Notes: generated by a model not told the origin, from the letters alone. A DNA stretch of 64,000 nucleotides from an uncultured Bacteroides sp. (GCA_900755095.1 CAAEFE010000086.1:101634-165633); one strand, 5' to 3'; counted from the first letter of the stretch, positions 1-7,886 are shown. Program-made: numbers and translations.

Positions 1-427
1 CGTTTACACGAACAAAAACATTTAATCTGATCATAGTCTTTTTTATTTATATAATTAAAAGAATTGCTTTCTCACAGTATCTGTGAAAAGTCGGAGGCAA
101 AGATACTATTTTTCTATACTTCTGGTGAGTTTATTTCAAAAATTCATATAAACTTCATGTCATCCTAAAAAAACAATTATATTTGCATCTGAATTCTAAA
201 AGCAATGATTTTGGGCACAATTCTTAAATTTGTTATAGCTTAATATTAGCCTCATAAACCACAGGCTAATTTCTTTCGTTTGAGTAGTTCTATACTTGAA
301 CAGGTTTTTCATTTTATCATTTTTATTATTCACTGCATCGTTTTTCAAAACTGATGCAATTAAGGTATTCAGGCTTTTAGTCCGGTTTATGCTAATCAGA
401 TGGGAGTGGTGGGTGCGTTGAGAATGA
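1..427. other. Gene-free left edge
   Basis: AT-rich sequence with no convincing gene. A TATCTTTG box on the minus strand (98-105) could serve a gene lying to the left of the window. A minus-strand open frame at 196-462 overlaps the start of the next gene and has no recognisable features, so it is not called. Confidence 0.5.
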
Positions 428-1267
428 ATGGAAAATTTCGTAAGAAATAGTAAGCTGAACATAGAAGAAGAAATAAAAAGGATTGAGCTTCAGACGGTTG
501 ATCCTTTGGATAGAATCAGGCAGATCATTGGTGTCGTACAGGTTTCACTGACCTCGCTGAAAACAACTGTTGCCGGATATCAGTTTCGAAGTGCTGAAGA
601 AGAGATTCTTTTCTTTAAAGTCTCGAAACCGCAGATTTCCGGTCTGTTGATGTTTTATGTCCGTTTGTATCAGATTGAAAAGAATCGTATCGACAAATCT
701 CTGTCATCCCAATGCAGATATCTGAAGATTGAATTGGAGAACCTGCAAAAATCATTTTTGAATAATGACTTTTATGAATATTACCGTGCCGGTCGAACAG
801 AGCTTGATAACCGCTATTTTATTCGGGAGAATTATGATATTCTTTCTGATATACATTGTCATCTACTGGATAGAGATATTTCTTTTACCACCTTGCATGA
901 CTCGAGTGTTGCAGAAATTCTGGCGAATAATCGCTTGATAGAATATGTGTCGGAGGAAATAGAGCAGCTGACAGAGAAACTTCATCTTAAATTCACTTCC
1001 ATTGTAGACAGTAAACTGTTGCAATGGACGGACAGTAAAGTTGCTTTGGTTGAGTTTATCTACGCCTTGTATGCAGGTAAATGCTTTAGTAATGGAAATA
1101 CGAGTTTGAAAGACATTGCTTTTTGTTGCGAAACACTGTTTAATATCGAGATAGGTGATTTTTATCGTATATTCTTGGAAATCAGGAATAGAAAGAAAAG
1201 CAGAACCCAATTTCTGGATAAGTTGAAAGAACAGATTATAAAGATGATGGATGAGCTTGACAGATAA
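428..1267 (+). CDS. RteC-family protein
   Basis: 279 aa, all-helical looking protein resembling RteC, the regulator that in CTnDOT-type conjugative elements acts downstream of RteA/RteB to switch on excision genes (family knowledge). The central part has the FFKxxKPQxxGxLxFY-like segment (about residues 63-78) and a YYRxGxxxxDxxYF segment (about 119-132) typical of the domain. No excision, mobilisation or tetracycline-resistance genes are nearby, so this is either a chromosomal homologue or a leftover of an element. Start chosen at the ATG at 428; an overlapping ATG at 424 stops at once. The next gene, DUF1062, is 108 bp downstream on the same strand. Confidence 0.75.
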   Translation: MENFVRNSKLNIEEEIKRIELQTVDPLDRIRQIIGVVQVSLTSLKTTVAGYQFRSAEEEILFFKVSKPQISGLLMFYVRLYQIEKNRIDKSLSSQCRYLKIELENLQKSFLNNDFYEYYRAGRTELDNRYFIRENYDILSDIHCHLLDRDISFTTLHDSSVAEILANNRLIEYVSEEIEQLTEKLHLKFTSIVDSKLLQWTDSKVALVEFIYALYAGKCFSNGNTSLKDIAFCCETLFNIEIGDFYRIFLEIRNRKKSRTQFLDKLKEQIIKMMDELDR

Positions 1268-1375
1268 ATTTCAGGGCGTCTTGTGACATCTTGTGAATTA
1301 TACAAATGGCTATTATCCAACTTTGCGGAGAAATATAATTGATTCACAAAGAAAGATAATCGCTTTTGTATAGTT

Positions 1376-1978
1376 ATGGAAACAACATTTACATGGGAGA
1401 TAAGGGTGAAGAATTGCCCCTTATTAATTAAGAAATGCAGTCACTGTGATAGTGACCGCTTTTATTGCAGTGATAAGTTCAGGATGAATGCACAGAAGAA
1501 AAACATTGATGTCTGGCTGATTTATAGATGTGTGAAATGTGATAACACTTGTAATATGACTCTGTTGTCACGAACTAAACCCGACTTGATTGATAAAAAG
1601 CTCTTTCACAGCTTTTCTATGAATGACAGGGAAGTTGCCTGGCAATATGCCTTTTCTGCCGGAGTGGCAAGTAGGAATAATCTTCAATTAGATTATGACA
1701 GTGTTGAATATGAGGTGATAAATACCGTCTCTTTAGAAGACATCCTGAATATGAGTAGTGAGATCATAAGTATCCAAGTCAAGTGTGATTTCGACTTGAG
1801 CCTTAAATTATCCTCATTGATAAAAAGATGTCTGCCTCTTTCCAGTACCCGCTTGAAGCTGCTGTTTGAAAAAGGGTATATTTCTTTACTTTCCGGCAAA
1901 ACATCTTCCAAGTGTAAGGTAAAGAATGGCGATACTATTTTGATGGATCGAAAAAGCCTGATTGATTTCTTGGGATAA
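1376..1978 (+). CDS. DUF1062 domain protein
   Basis: 200 aa cytoplasmic protein matching the DUF1062 family of unknown function. The N-terminal third has two Cys pairs suggesting a zinc ribbon: CSHC near residues 21-24 and CVKC near 52-55. The middle has a conserved-looking WQYAFSAG segment (about 89-96). The C-terminal third resembles an S4-like RNA-binding fold (SSTRLKLLFEKGYISL and later KNGDTI), which is inference only. It sits alone between RteC and the SIMPL gene. Confidence 0.75.
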   Translation: METTFTWEIRVKNCPLLIKKCSHCDSDRFYCSDKFRMNAQKKNIDVWLIYRCVKCDNTCNMTLLSRTKPDLIDKKLFHSFSMNDREVAWQYAFSAGVASRNNLQLDYDSVEYEVINTVSLEDILNMSSEIISIQVKCDFDLSLKLSSLIKRCLPLSSTRLKLLFEKGYISLLSGKTSSKCKVKNGDTILMDRKSLIDFLG

Positions 1979-2002
1979 AATCGGTTTTACAGTTTTTTTT
2001 AA

Positions 2003-2010
2003 TAGCTTTG
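2003..2010 (+). promoter_or_regulatory. Candidate -7 box (TAGCTTTG) for the SIMPL gene
   Basis: Matches the Bacteroides TAnnTTTG -7 element 45-55 bp before the SIMPL start. No clear -33 TTTG at the usual spacing. Confidence 0.45.
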
Positions 2011-2054
2011 TGAAATGATAATTCGCATTCTGTAAAAGAGGTTGTACTATTAAG

Positions 2055-2765
2055 ATGGAAGATATGAAAAAGGTATGTTTATTAGCTTTTGTTTTGTTTA
2101 CTTGGAGTATCGTTGTGAATGCACAGGAAAGTGATGGACGATACGTTGAAGTGACCGGTTCTTCTGAAATAGAAGTCGTTCCGGATGAGATTCATTTTCT
2201 GGTTCAGATTAAGGAGTATTGGCAAGAAGAATACACCGGTAAATCAAAAAAAGAAGAAGATTTTCATACGAAAGTGCCATTGGCAATGATAGAGAAAGAT
2301 TTGCGTAAAAGTTTGCGCAAAATAGGAATAACGGATGATGCTATCCGCACACAGGAAATAGGAGATTATTGGCGTCAGAGAGGAAAGGAGTTTCTGATAG
2401 GTAAGCAATTGGATATCCGGCTTACGGATTTTGAGCAGATTAACTCTATTATTCGTTCAGTCAATACGTGGGGAATTGAGTCCATGCGCATCGGAGAACT
2501 CAAACATAAGGATTTGCCAATGTATCGGAAACAAGGTAAGATTGAAGCACTGAAGGCTGCCCGTGAGAAAGCATCTTATCTGGTGGAAGCGATGGGGCAG
2601 CAGTTGGGTGAAGTGATTCGTATCATCGAACCTGCCGATAATAACATAAGCCGTTATCTTCCTTTCGAAGCGCAGAGCAATGTAAGCATGGGTGCGGCAG
2701 CTACCGAGCAGTACCGGGTTATCAAGCTACGGTATGAAATGATGGCTCGTTTTGCCATTAAATAA
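2055..2765 (+). CDS. SIMPL domain (DUF541) exported protein
   Basis: 236 aa with an N-terminal signal peptide (MKKVCLLAFVLF... VNAQ), so periplasmic or surface-associated. After it comes the SIMPL/DUF541 pattern: a VTGSSEIEVVPDEI strand, a long helical middle, and AREKASYLVEAMGQQLGEV (about 171-189), which is diagnostic of the family. The biochemical role of SIMPL proteins in Bacteroidota is unknown. Two starts are possible, 2055 (MEDMKK) or the ATG at 2064 (MKKVCL); the second gives the cleaner signal peptide. Confidence 0.82.
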   Translation: MEDMKKVCLLAFVLFTWSIVVNAQESDGRYVEVTGSSEIEVVPDEIHFLVQIKEYWQEEYTGKSKKEEDFHTKVPLAMIEKDLRKSLRKIGITDDAIRTQEIGDYWRQRGKEFLIGKQLDIRLTDFEQINSIIRSVNTWGIESMRIGELKHKDLPMYRKQGKIEALKAAREKASYLVEAMGQQLGEVIRIIEPADNNISRYLPFEAQSNVSMGAAATEQYRVIKLRYEMMARFAIK

Positions 2766-2781
2766 AAATAGTCTATCTTTG
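2751..2781 (+). promoter_or_regulatory. Strong Bacteroides promoter upstream of rsgA
   Basis: TTTG at 2751-2754, 19 bp spacer, TATCTTTG at 2774-2781: a full consensus match. It overlaps the end of the SIMPL gene and would start an RNA near 2787, leaving a leader of roughly 195 nt before rsgA. Confidence 0.75.
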
Positions 2782-2786
2782 TCGCA

Positions 2787-2982
2787 TGACAAGAAATAAT
2801 AAATCGGATTTGGTTTAGTAAACAATCTGTGTTTCTGATACAGATTGTCCTTTCGTTTGCTCTCGGATGATTCCTTCCGGGAGTACTCTTTATGTCTTTA
2901 TAATTTCAATTCTTAACTTGCGTACAAGGGTGCTAAAAGCATCGTGGTGCTTTGTAACGTGTACGCTGTATACATTAAGATC
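2787..2982 (+). ncRNA. Structured 5' leader of rsgA (candidate)
   Basis: Three hairpins follow one another. ACAATCTGT 2822-2830 pairs perfectly with 2840-2848. CTCTCGG 2860-2866 pairs with CCGGGAG 2877-2883. GCGTACA 2920-2926 pairs with TGTACGC 2960-2966. Inside the last, two alternative stems exclude each other (GGTGCT 2929-2934 with AGCATC 2938-2943, or AAAGCA 2937-2942 with TGCTTT 2948-2953). This could be a regulatory leader. I do not recognise it as a known riboswitch class. Confidence 0.4.
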
Positions 2983-4071
2983 ATGAATAACGAAAATCAA
3001 ACAATTCACAAATTCGACTTTAATTTAAACTGGTATGGCTGGAATGATAAACTAAGCCAACTAAAACAAGAATCACTCTACAGCACTCTTCCTCATGGAC
3101 GTATATCCATAGTACATCGTACCTGCTACGAGGTCGTTTCCGAAAACGGATTGTTTCAGTGTGAACTCACGGGAAACATGATGTATGGGAAATCTGATGC
3201 TGAATTACCCTGTACGGGTGATTGGGTGCTTTTTCAACCATTTGATGAGAATAAAGGGATTATTGTCTATATGCTACCTCGTGAGCGGACATTGTATCGC
3301 AAGAAAAGTGGTACAGTTGCCGATAAGCAGGCCATTGCTTCTTACGTCGATAAAGCATTTATTGTGCAGAGTCTTGACGATAATTTCAATGTCCGCAGAG
3401 TAGAACGTTTTATGGTTCAGGTATTAGAAGAAAACATCAAGCCTGTATTGGTACTTAATAAATCCGATTTAGATTTTGACAGGCAGAGTGTTGAAGAACA
3501 AATAAATCATATCTCCAATCAGATACCCGTATTTTTTACGAGCATTCATCAACCCCAAACGATTCTCCGGTTGCGGGAATCCATATCAGAGGGAGAAACT
3601 GTTGTGTTTGTCGGTTCTTCGGGTGTCGGGAAAAGTTCTCTGGTAAATGCACTCTGTGAAAAATCTGTGTTGCTTACCTCCGATATAAGCCTGTCCACAG
3701 GAAAAGGCCGGCATACATCAACCCGTCGGGAAATGGTATTGATGAATGATTCGGGTGTTTTAATCGATACTCCGGGTGTGCGTGAATTTGGCTTGGTTAT
3801 CGACAATCCAGACTCACTGGCCGAAGTACTTGAAATCTCTGACTATGCAGAATCGTGCCGTTTCAAAGATTGCAAGCATATCAACGAACCGGGTTGTGCT
3901 GTTTTAGAAGCAGTCAATAGCGGTGTGTTAGATTATAAAGTTTATGCAAGCTATCTGAAACTTCGCCGGGAAGCGTGGCACTTTTCAGCTTCCGAACATG
4001 AGAAACGTAAAAAGGAGAAGTCCTTTACAAAACTTGTAGAAGAAGTAAAGAATCGTAAGGCAAATCGCTGA
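2983..4071 (+). CDS. rsgA: Small-ribosomal-subunit GTPase RsgA
   Basis: 362 aa from the ATG at 2983; a GTG at 2944 gives an implausible 13-residue extension inside the structured leader. RsgA is a circularly permuted GTPase that acts in late 30S subunit maturation. Seen here: N-terminal OB-fold (about 40-100), then G4 LNKSD, P-loop GSSGVGKSS, G3 DTPG (the permuted order typical of the family), and a C-terminal zinc site with CRFKDCKH and the following C of EPGC. The C-terminus is basic (KRKKEKSFTKL). Complete and of normal length. Confidence 0.95.
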   Translation: MNNENQTIHKFDFNLNWYGWNDKLSQLKQESLYSTLPHGRISIVHRTCYEVVSENGLFQCELTGNMMYGKSDAELPCTGDWVLFQPFDENKGIIVYMLPRERTLYRKKSGTVADKQAIASYVDKAFIVQSLDDNFNVRRVERFMVQVLEENIKPVLVLNKSDLDFDRQSVEEQINHISNQIPVFFTSIHQPQTILRLRESISEGETVVFVGSSGVGKSSLVNALCEKSVLLTSDISLSTGKGRHTSTRREMVLMNDSGVLIDTPGVREFGLVIDNPDSLAEVLEISDYAESCRFKDCKHINEPGCAVLEAVNSGVLDYKVYASYLKLRREAWHFSASEHEKRKKEKSFTKLVEEVKNRKANR

Positions 4072-4166
4072 TTTCTATTTAAACGATGCAGGTATTGGAA
4101 TTTATTTTTTTCTTTAAAAGAGCAAAAAAGTTTTAGTTGCGCAAAAAGGCTGCGCACCACTGCATC

Positions 4167-4174
4167 TATCTTTG
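4167..4174 (+). promoter_or_regulatory. Promoter -7 box (TATCTTTG) of the tRNA-like RNA cluster
   Basis: Perfect TAnnTTTG consensus. The nearest TTG is at 4137-4139, a longer than usual gap of 27 bp. Transcription would start near 4180, immediately before the first copy of the repeated split motif. Confidence 0.6.
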
Positions 4175-4269
4175 TCGAAGAAACAAGAAAACAGGTCAAG
4201 TACGGGTTACTTCCATACATCCTGTTAAGATATTGACTCATACGATTATCAGTTTTCCTGTTTCGTAAA

Positions 4270-4389
4270 GGGGCAGTAGCTCAGTGGGTAGAGCATCATA
4301 CATAATCTTGAGATTATCCTGATGAAAAAGGTCAATTAAGATTTACTTCTATCCTGTGACGGTCGTCGGTTCGACTCCGGCCTGCTCCA
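4270..4389 (+). ncRNA. tRNA-like RNA A with enlarged anticodon region
   Basis: A normal tRNA frame: acceptor GGGGCAG 4270-4276 with CTGCTCC 4382-4388, D-arm GCTC...GAGC 4279-4294, T-arm GTCGG-TTCGACT-CCGGC 4365-4381 directly against the acceptor strand, discriminator A 4389. Between the D-arm and T-arm are about 70 nt instead of the usual 22 or so. They contain a six-pair hairpin ATAATC-TTGA-GATTAT (4302-4317), flanking TCAT/ATGA, and copy 2 of the split motif. I see no normal anticodon arm, so decoding is unlikely. No encoded CCA. Confidence 0.6.
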
Positions 4390-4403
4390 CAAAAAATAAA
4401 TAT

Positions 4404-4505
4404 AGAGGTAGGACAGCAGCTTCGGGATTATCTGAAATGAGGTCAACCGGGGCTTACTTCTTAACGGTGGATAACGCTGGTTCGAATCCGGCCTGTTCTA
4501 CCTCT
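4404..4505 (+). ncRNA. tRNA-like RNA B lacking a D-arm
   Basis: An extended acceptor of 13 pairs (4404-4416 with 4493-4505, one G-U) abuts a standard T-arm GCTGG-TTCGAAT-CCGGC (4476-4492). In place of the D and anticodon arms is a small hairpin TTCGG-GATTAT-CTGAA (4421-4436) and copy 3 of the split motif (4440-4460). The stem is followed by TTTTT, so it could also end transcription. Confidence 0.55.
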
Positions 4506-4602
4506 TTTTATCAACTAAGGTCAAGGAAGACTTACTTCAAAACCGCAGGAATGCTCCATTGATTCACAGTCTTCCGATTACCTTACTTAAAAAAACAAAG
4601 TT

Positions 4603-6849
4603 ATGAATAAAGATTTGTTGAAAGTGTCTATCAGGCAGAATGCAATCTATTTGCCTTTGATAGAAGAAGAGAAAAAGCAGGAAGAGTTGACTTCGACTAC
4701 CATTGCATTGGTAGCCCAACTCCGTAAAGTAGGATATAGCTTGTCCGAAGAACTGCTGCATGCCATTAATCAGTTATATCCGACTCAACAGATGATGATT
4801 CTTCAGGTGATGAAAGAAGCATTGGGCGTGACGCTAAACTGGTCTCCATTGGTGAAAGGGTGGGATGTACCTACCGGAGAAACGCGCTTGGATCATCTGG
4901 TTACATGGATCGCTAACCTGTTTAATAGCCAGAAAGGCGTTAAACTACCTTGCGGACACGTGATCCCTGATAATACATTCCCTATGGAACGATACAATGG
5001 TTGTCCGTTCTGCGGAACCCCGTTCCAAACGGCTACTATGGAATATTTCGGACAGGGAAGTAAACTGAAAGTGCTGGAACTTTGGCAGGACAAGGAGCTG
5101 AATGCTTTTTTCTGTGACTTGCTTGAATCGCGTACAGCTCTTGATACCACACAAGCGGATAGCTTGAAAATAATGCTTGGCGAACTTCCGTTACCGGCAG
5201 TCGGAATCAAAATGAAGGAGACATTGATGTTGGTGATAGATACATTGGTGGAACAGGATAGAGCGCAGGAAGCGCAAATCTATTTCTCTACTCCGAATGA
5301 TATATTGCGTTATCTGTGGTATAAGAAAACCGGATTCCTGCAAATCATAGAGCCTAAGACTATTATCCGTAAAACAGGTAGAAACAACACACATATATGT
5401 GGAGTTTTGGATAAAAGTCGTTCGGCAGCTCAAGCGAAGCGTGAGGAGTTGAAGTTGAAATATACGCGTCGTGAATGTAAAATGGTAGCTCTTTGGTTGA
5501 ACAACCTGACAATGGCTCCGGAGAAGGCTTGCGAAATCATGCATCCGAAAAGAGAGATGTGGGTACGTATGATACGTGCGTTGCGTCTGGCGGAATATGC
5601 CCGTAAGCCGGAATTCGGAAATTTGAAGGAATTGATGGATATATTCTACCGCGAGGCATATACCGTTTGGCAGGGAGAAGTGGAGCGCAACCGTTTGAAG
5701 GCGGATGCGGAACAGACATTTGCTTTGTTAAAGCAGCGACCGGGTATGTTTGCACGTTCTTTATTTGCGAATATGCTTTGGTTCGGAGCGGAAGAGACGT
5801 TGGCTGCATTTAAAGAAGTGGTTCATTTGTTGCCGGCACGTTTGGTAGTTACTTTGGGTATGTATGCGGAGAGCTACTTTGAACCGGGACGTAAGAGAAT
5901 GGTGAAACCTTTAGGGGGGAATGCTCTTTTGATAGAACCACATTATTTGGTGGGTCTGTATATGGAGGATCAGCTAAAAGCGATGGTGAAGGATGTACAG
6001 GATTTGTGTAAGGAAGTCGTAGCTGCCCGTTTCGCCAGTGCAACTGTCGAAAGTGAAAACAAAAGTATGTATATTGACCCTATGTTGTTCCATATTCCGT
6101 TGGCTATCGGCGATCGTAGCGAAACAATTCAGGATACTTCCTGTGCTTTGCAGGGAACGCGTTTCCCGGTAAAGGGGGATAAAGTGCGATTGTTTATGCA
6201 GTGGGGAAAAGGGCTTCCGGCACAGCATCTTGACATGGACTTGAGTTGTCATATCACTTTGCCTTCCACAACAGAAGTTTGTTCCTTCTTCAACTTGCAA
6301 GCTATTGGCGCTAAACATAGCGGGGATATCCGAAGTATTCCTAATAAGAAAGGTACTGCTGAATATATCGAGCTGGATTTGAATGAACTGAACCGTGTAG
6401 GTGCGGAATATGTCGCTTTCACTTGCAATGCATATAGCAACGGGACTATCTCTCCTAATCTGGTGGTAGGTTGGATGAACTCTGCCTATCCAATGAAGAT
6501 ATCGGAAAGAACAGGAGTAGCTTACGATCCTTCTTGCGTACAACATCAGGTACGTATTTCCCAAAGTTTGCAGAAAGGGCTTGTTTTCGGAGTTCTGAAA
6601 GTGAAAGAACGGGAAATCGTTTGGCTGGAAATACCTTTTGGTGGACAGACGATTCTTTCTTTGGATACACAGACCATTGAAAAGTATCTGGATAAGCTGG
6701 AAGCGAAAACAACTGTTGGTGAACTGTTAGCTGTCAAAGCACAGGCACAGGGATTGAAGTTAGTTGATATTCCGGAAGCGGACGAGATATATACTCGTGA
6801 ATGGGCATTGAATACTGCCGCTGTGACTAAATTACTGTTGGGTGATTAA
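4603..6849 (+). CDS. RING/zinc-ribbon protein with TerD-like C-terminus (MXAN_6230/SCO0854-like)
   Basis: 748 aa, cytoplasmic, no signal peptide. A helical N-terminus is followed by a metal site with C117, H119, C134 and C137 (CGH ... CPFCG), resembling the RING-like domain of the MXAN_6230/SCO0854 family. A long helical region (about 150-520) follows. The C-terminal part (about 540-700) looks like a TerD-type beta-sandwich, with RLFMQWGKGLP, HSGDIRS, AEYIELDLNEL and a VGWMNSAYP segment. TerD-type proteins belong to tellurite/stress-response and conflict systems; a link to RNA is only suggested by the structured RNAs immediately upstream. Start is the ATG at 4603, about 20 bp after the last RNA hairpin. 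Activity unknown. Confidence 0.65.
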   Translation: MNKDLLKVSIRQNAIYLPLIEEEKKQEELTSTTIALVAQLRKVGYSLSEELLHAINQLYPTQQMMILQVMKEALGVTLNWSPLVKGWDVPTGETRLDHLVTWIANLFNSQKGVKLPCGHVIPDNTFPMERYNGCPFCGTPFQTATMEYFGQGSKLKVLELWQDKELNAFFCDLLESRTALDTTQADSLKIMLGELPLPAVGIKMKETLMLVIDTLVEQDRAQEAQIYFSTPNDILRYLWYKKTGFLQIIEPKTIIRKTGRNNTHICGVLDKSRSAAQAKREELKLKYTRRECKMVALWLNNLTMAPEKACEIMHPKREMWVRMIRALRLAEYARKPEFGNLKELMDIFYREAYTVWQGEVERNRLKADAEQTFALLKQRPGMFARSLFANMLWFGAEETLAAFKEVVHLLPARLVVTLGMYAESYFEPGRKRMVKPLGGNALLIEPHYLVGLYMEDQLKAMVKDVQDLCKEVVAARFASATVESENKSMYIDPMLFHIPLAIGDRSETIQDTSCALQGTRFPVKGDKVRLFMQWGKGLPAQHLDMDLSCHITLPSTTEVCSFFNLQAIGAKHSGDIRSIPNKKGTAEYIELDLNELNRVGAEYVAFTCNAYSNGTISPNLVVGWMNSAYPMKISERTGVAYDPSCVQHQVRISQSLQKGLVFGVLKVKEREIVWLEIPFGGQTILSLDTQTIEKYLDKLEAKTTVGELLAVKAQAQGLKLVDIPEADEIYTREWALNTAAVTKLLLGD

Positions 6850-6909
6850 ATTCTTGGGAGGAATTGTCTTTTTCCTCCTAAGATTTAAAGGTCGTATCGC
6901 ATAAAGTTA

Positions 6910-6917
6910 TACCTTTG
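6910..6917 (+). promoter_or_regulatory. Candidate -7 box (TACCTTTG) before the HU-like gene
   Basis: Fits TAnnTTTG. If used, the repeats at 6929-7024 would lie in the transcribed leader. No matching -33 element was found. Confidence 0.4.
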
Positions 6918-6928
6918 TATGCGATAGA

Positions 6929-7024
6929 TTAATCGTCTGACTATAGTGTACTTTTCGTCTGACTGTAGTTTAATTTTCGTCTAACTATAGTCAGACGAAA
7001 GAGAAACTATAGTCAGACGATTAA
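6929..7024. repeat. Five copies of a CGTCTGACTATAGT motif, three direct and two inverted
   Basis: Forward copies at 6934-6947, 6956-6969 and 6978-6991; inverted copies at 6984-6997 and 7006-7019. The outermost pair forms a perfect 19-bp inverted repeat (6929-6947 with 7006-7024). The central pair overlaps to give a nearly perfect 26-bp palindrome (6975-7000). A further AGTTAG/CTAACT pair is at 7035-7048. Likely a protein-binding array or structured leader. Confidence 0.7.
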
Positions 7025-7120
7025 TTTTATGTATAGTTAGGACTAACTTCTCGTATTGAAGAGATTAAATGTTAGTCAAAAGGAGTATAAATACATAAAC
7101 CTAATAAAACGAAGATACTT

Positions 7121-7741
7121 ATGAGTGCAAAGTATGATTTATATGAGACACCGGACGTTCAGAATACAGGAGAACAACAACCGCTTCATGCCCGCATTGT
7201 CCCAAGCGGAACCTACTCGAAAAAAGAGTTTCTGGAACGTGTGTCCCACTCTTCCCAAACATTTAATTATAATGTGATAGATGCAGTGGTAGGAATTGTG
7301 ATCGATGAACTTGCCGAAGCTTTATCAGAAGGATATGTTGTAGAACTTGGCGAACTCGGGCATTTTAGCATCTCTTTGAAATGTACGCATAAAGTAATGA
7401 CTAAACGTGAGATTCGTGCCGAATCAATCTGTTTTGATAACGTGCATTTGCGCACTTCCAAAGGGTTCAAAAGGAAGATTAAGCGTGAAATAGAGTTGGA
7501 ACGTGTGGACAAATCCAAACACTCTTCTCAAAAAGTGGAATTTTCTATGGAGCAACGCCAACAGCTTTTACAGGAATTTCTAAAGAAAAATGGTGGTATT
7601 ACCCGATTGGAATATAGTAGCCTGACCGGACTTTCCCGGCTGAAAGCAATAGATGATTTGAATATTTTCATTGAGAAAGGGATTCTTCGTAAACGTGGAG
7701 CTGGAAGAACCGTGTTTTATGTCTGGCAACATGAAGAATGA
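7121..7741 (+). CDS. HU-like DNA-binding protein with C-terminal winged helix
   Basis: 206 aa. Residues about 20-125 match the Bacteroidota HU-HIG type: a helical part (KEFLERVSHSSQTFNYNVIDAVVGIVIDELAEALSEG) followed by VVELGELGHFSI and the RxSKGFKRKIKREI arm. After a linker, residues about 140-206 look like a winged helix (LQEFLKKNGGITRLEYSSLTGLSR ... GILRKRGAGRTVFY). Such proteins are nucleoid-associated or regulatory. It lies directly after the repeat array at 6929-7024, which may be its own binding region (inference). Confidence 0.8.
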   Translation: MSAKYDLYETPDVQNTGEQQPLHARIVPSGTYSKKEFLERVSHSSQTFNYNVIDAVVGIVIDELAEALSEGYVVELGELGHFSISLKCTHKVMTKREIRAESICFDNVHLRTSKGFKRKIKREIELERVDKSKHSSQKVEFSMEQRQQLLQEFLKKNGGITRLEYSSLTGLSRLKAIDDLNIFIEKGILRKRGAGRTVFYVWQHEE

Positions 7742-7847
7742 TAATCAACTAAAAAATCCTCGTGCTGTTACTGACAGCTTTGTGTTTTTTGTCATTCACG
7801 GTAACACATATTAAGATGTATAACTTGCTGATTATTTTTCATACTGT

Positions 7848-7855
7848 TATATTTG
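7848..7855 (+). promoter_or_regulatory. Promoter -7 box of the TonB receptor operon
   Basis: TATATTTG with TTG at 7825-7827 (20 bp gap). Predicted start near 7861, about 25 bp before the first gene of the operon. Confidence 0.6.
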
Positions 7856-7886
7856 TCCCGCTATTCTATTAATCAATAGAGGGAGA

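Larger units (their letters stand above)
4180..4602 (+). ncRNA. tRNA-like/structured RNA cluster with four AGGTCAA-N7-TTACTTC motifs
   Basis: This gap holds four copies of one split motif: AGGTCAA, seven variable bases, TTACTTC. They lie at 4193-4213, 4329-4349, 4440-4460 and 4518-4538. Each is set in a different hairpin context. Copy 1 is enclosed by AACAGG (4190-4195) pairing with CCTGTT (4221-4226). Copy 4 has GGAAGAC (4525-4531, its variable part) pairing with GTCTTCC (4569-4575), and AAGGT (4517-4521) pairing with ACCTT near 4580. Copies 2 and 3 lie inside two tRNA-like folds listed separately. The whole cluster precedes the RING/TerD-like gene by a few bases. Probably one transcript or processed set of RNAs; function unknown. 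Confidence 0.6.

Noticed and set aside
196..462. Minus-strand open frame of 88 codons at the left edge
   Set aside because: Overlaps the start of the RteC-like gene, low-complexity composition, no domain or promoter.
428..1978. Conjugative or integrative element suggested by RteC
   Set aside because: No integrase, mobilisation or att-like repeats were found; RteC-domain proteins also occur outside elements.
2944..2982. Upstream GTG start for rsgA
   Set aside because: It would add residues from a structured leader; the ATG at 2983 gives the normal N-terminus.
4270..4389. Ordinary tRNA gene with an intron
   Set aside because: The insert is far shorter than a group I intron, and no anticodon arm appears after removing any part of it.
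4193..4538. CRISPR-like array formed by the four split motifs
   Set aside because: Spacing is irregular (136, 111 and 78 bp), the motif is short and split, and no cas genes are present.
4356..4562. 68-codon open frame across the RNA cluster
   Set aside because: It runs through both T-arms and the split motifs; the RNA structures explain this sequence better.
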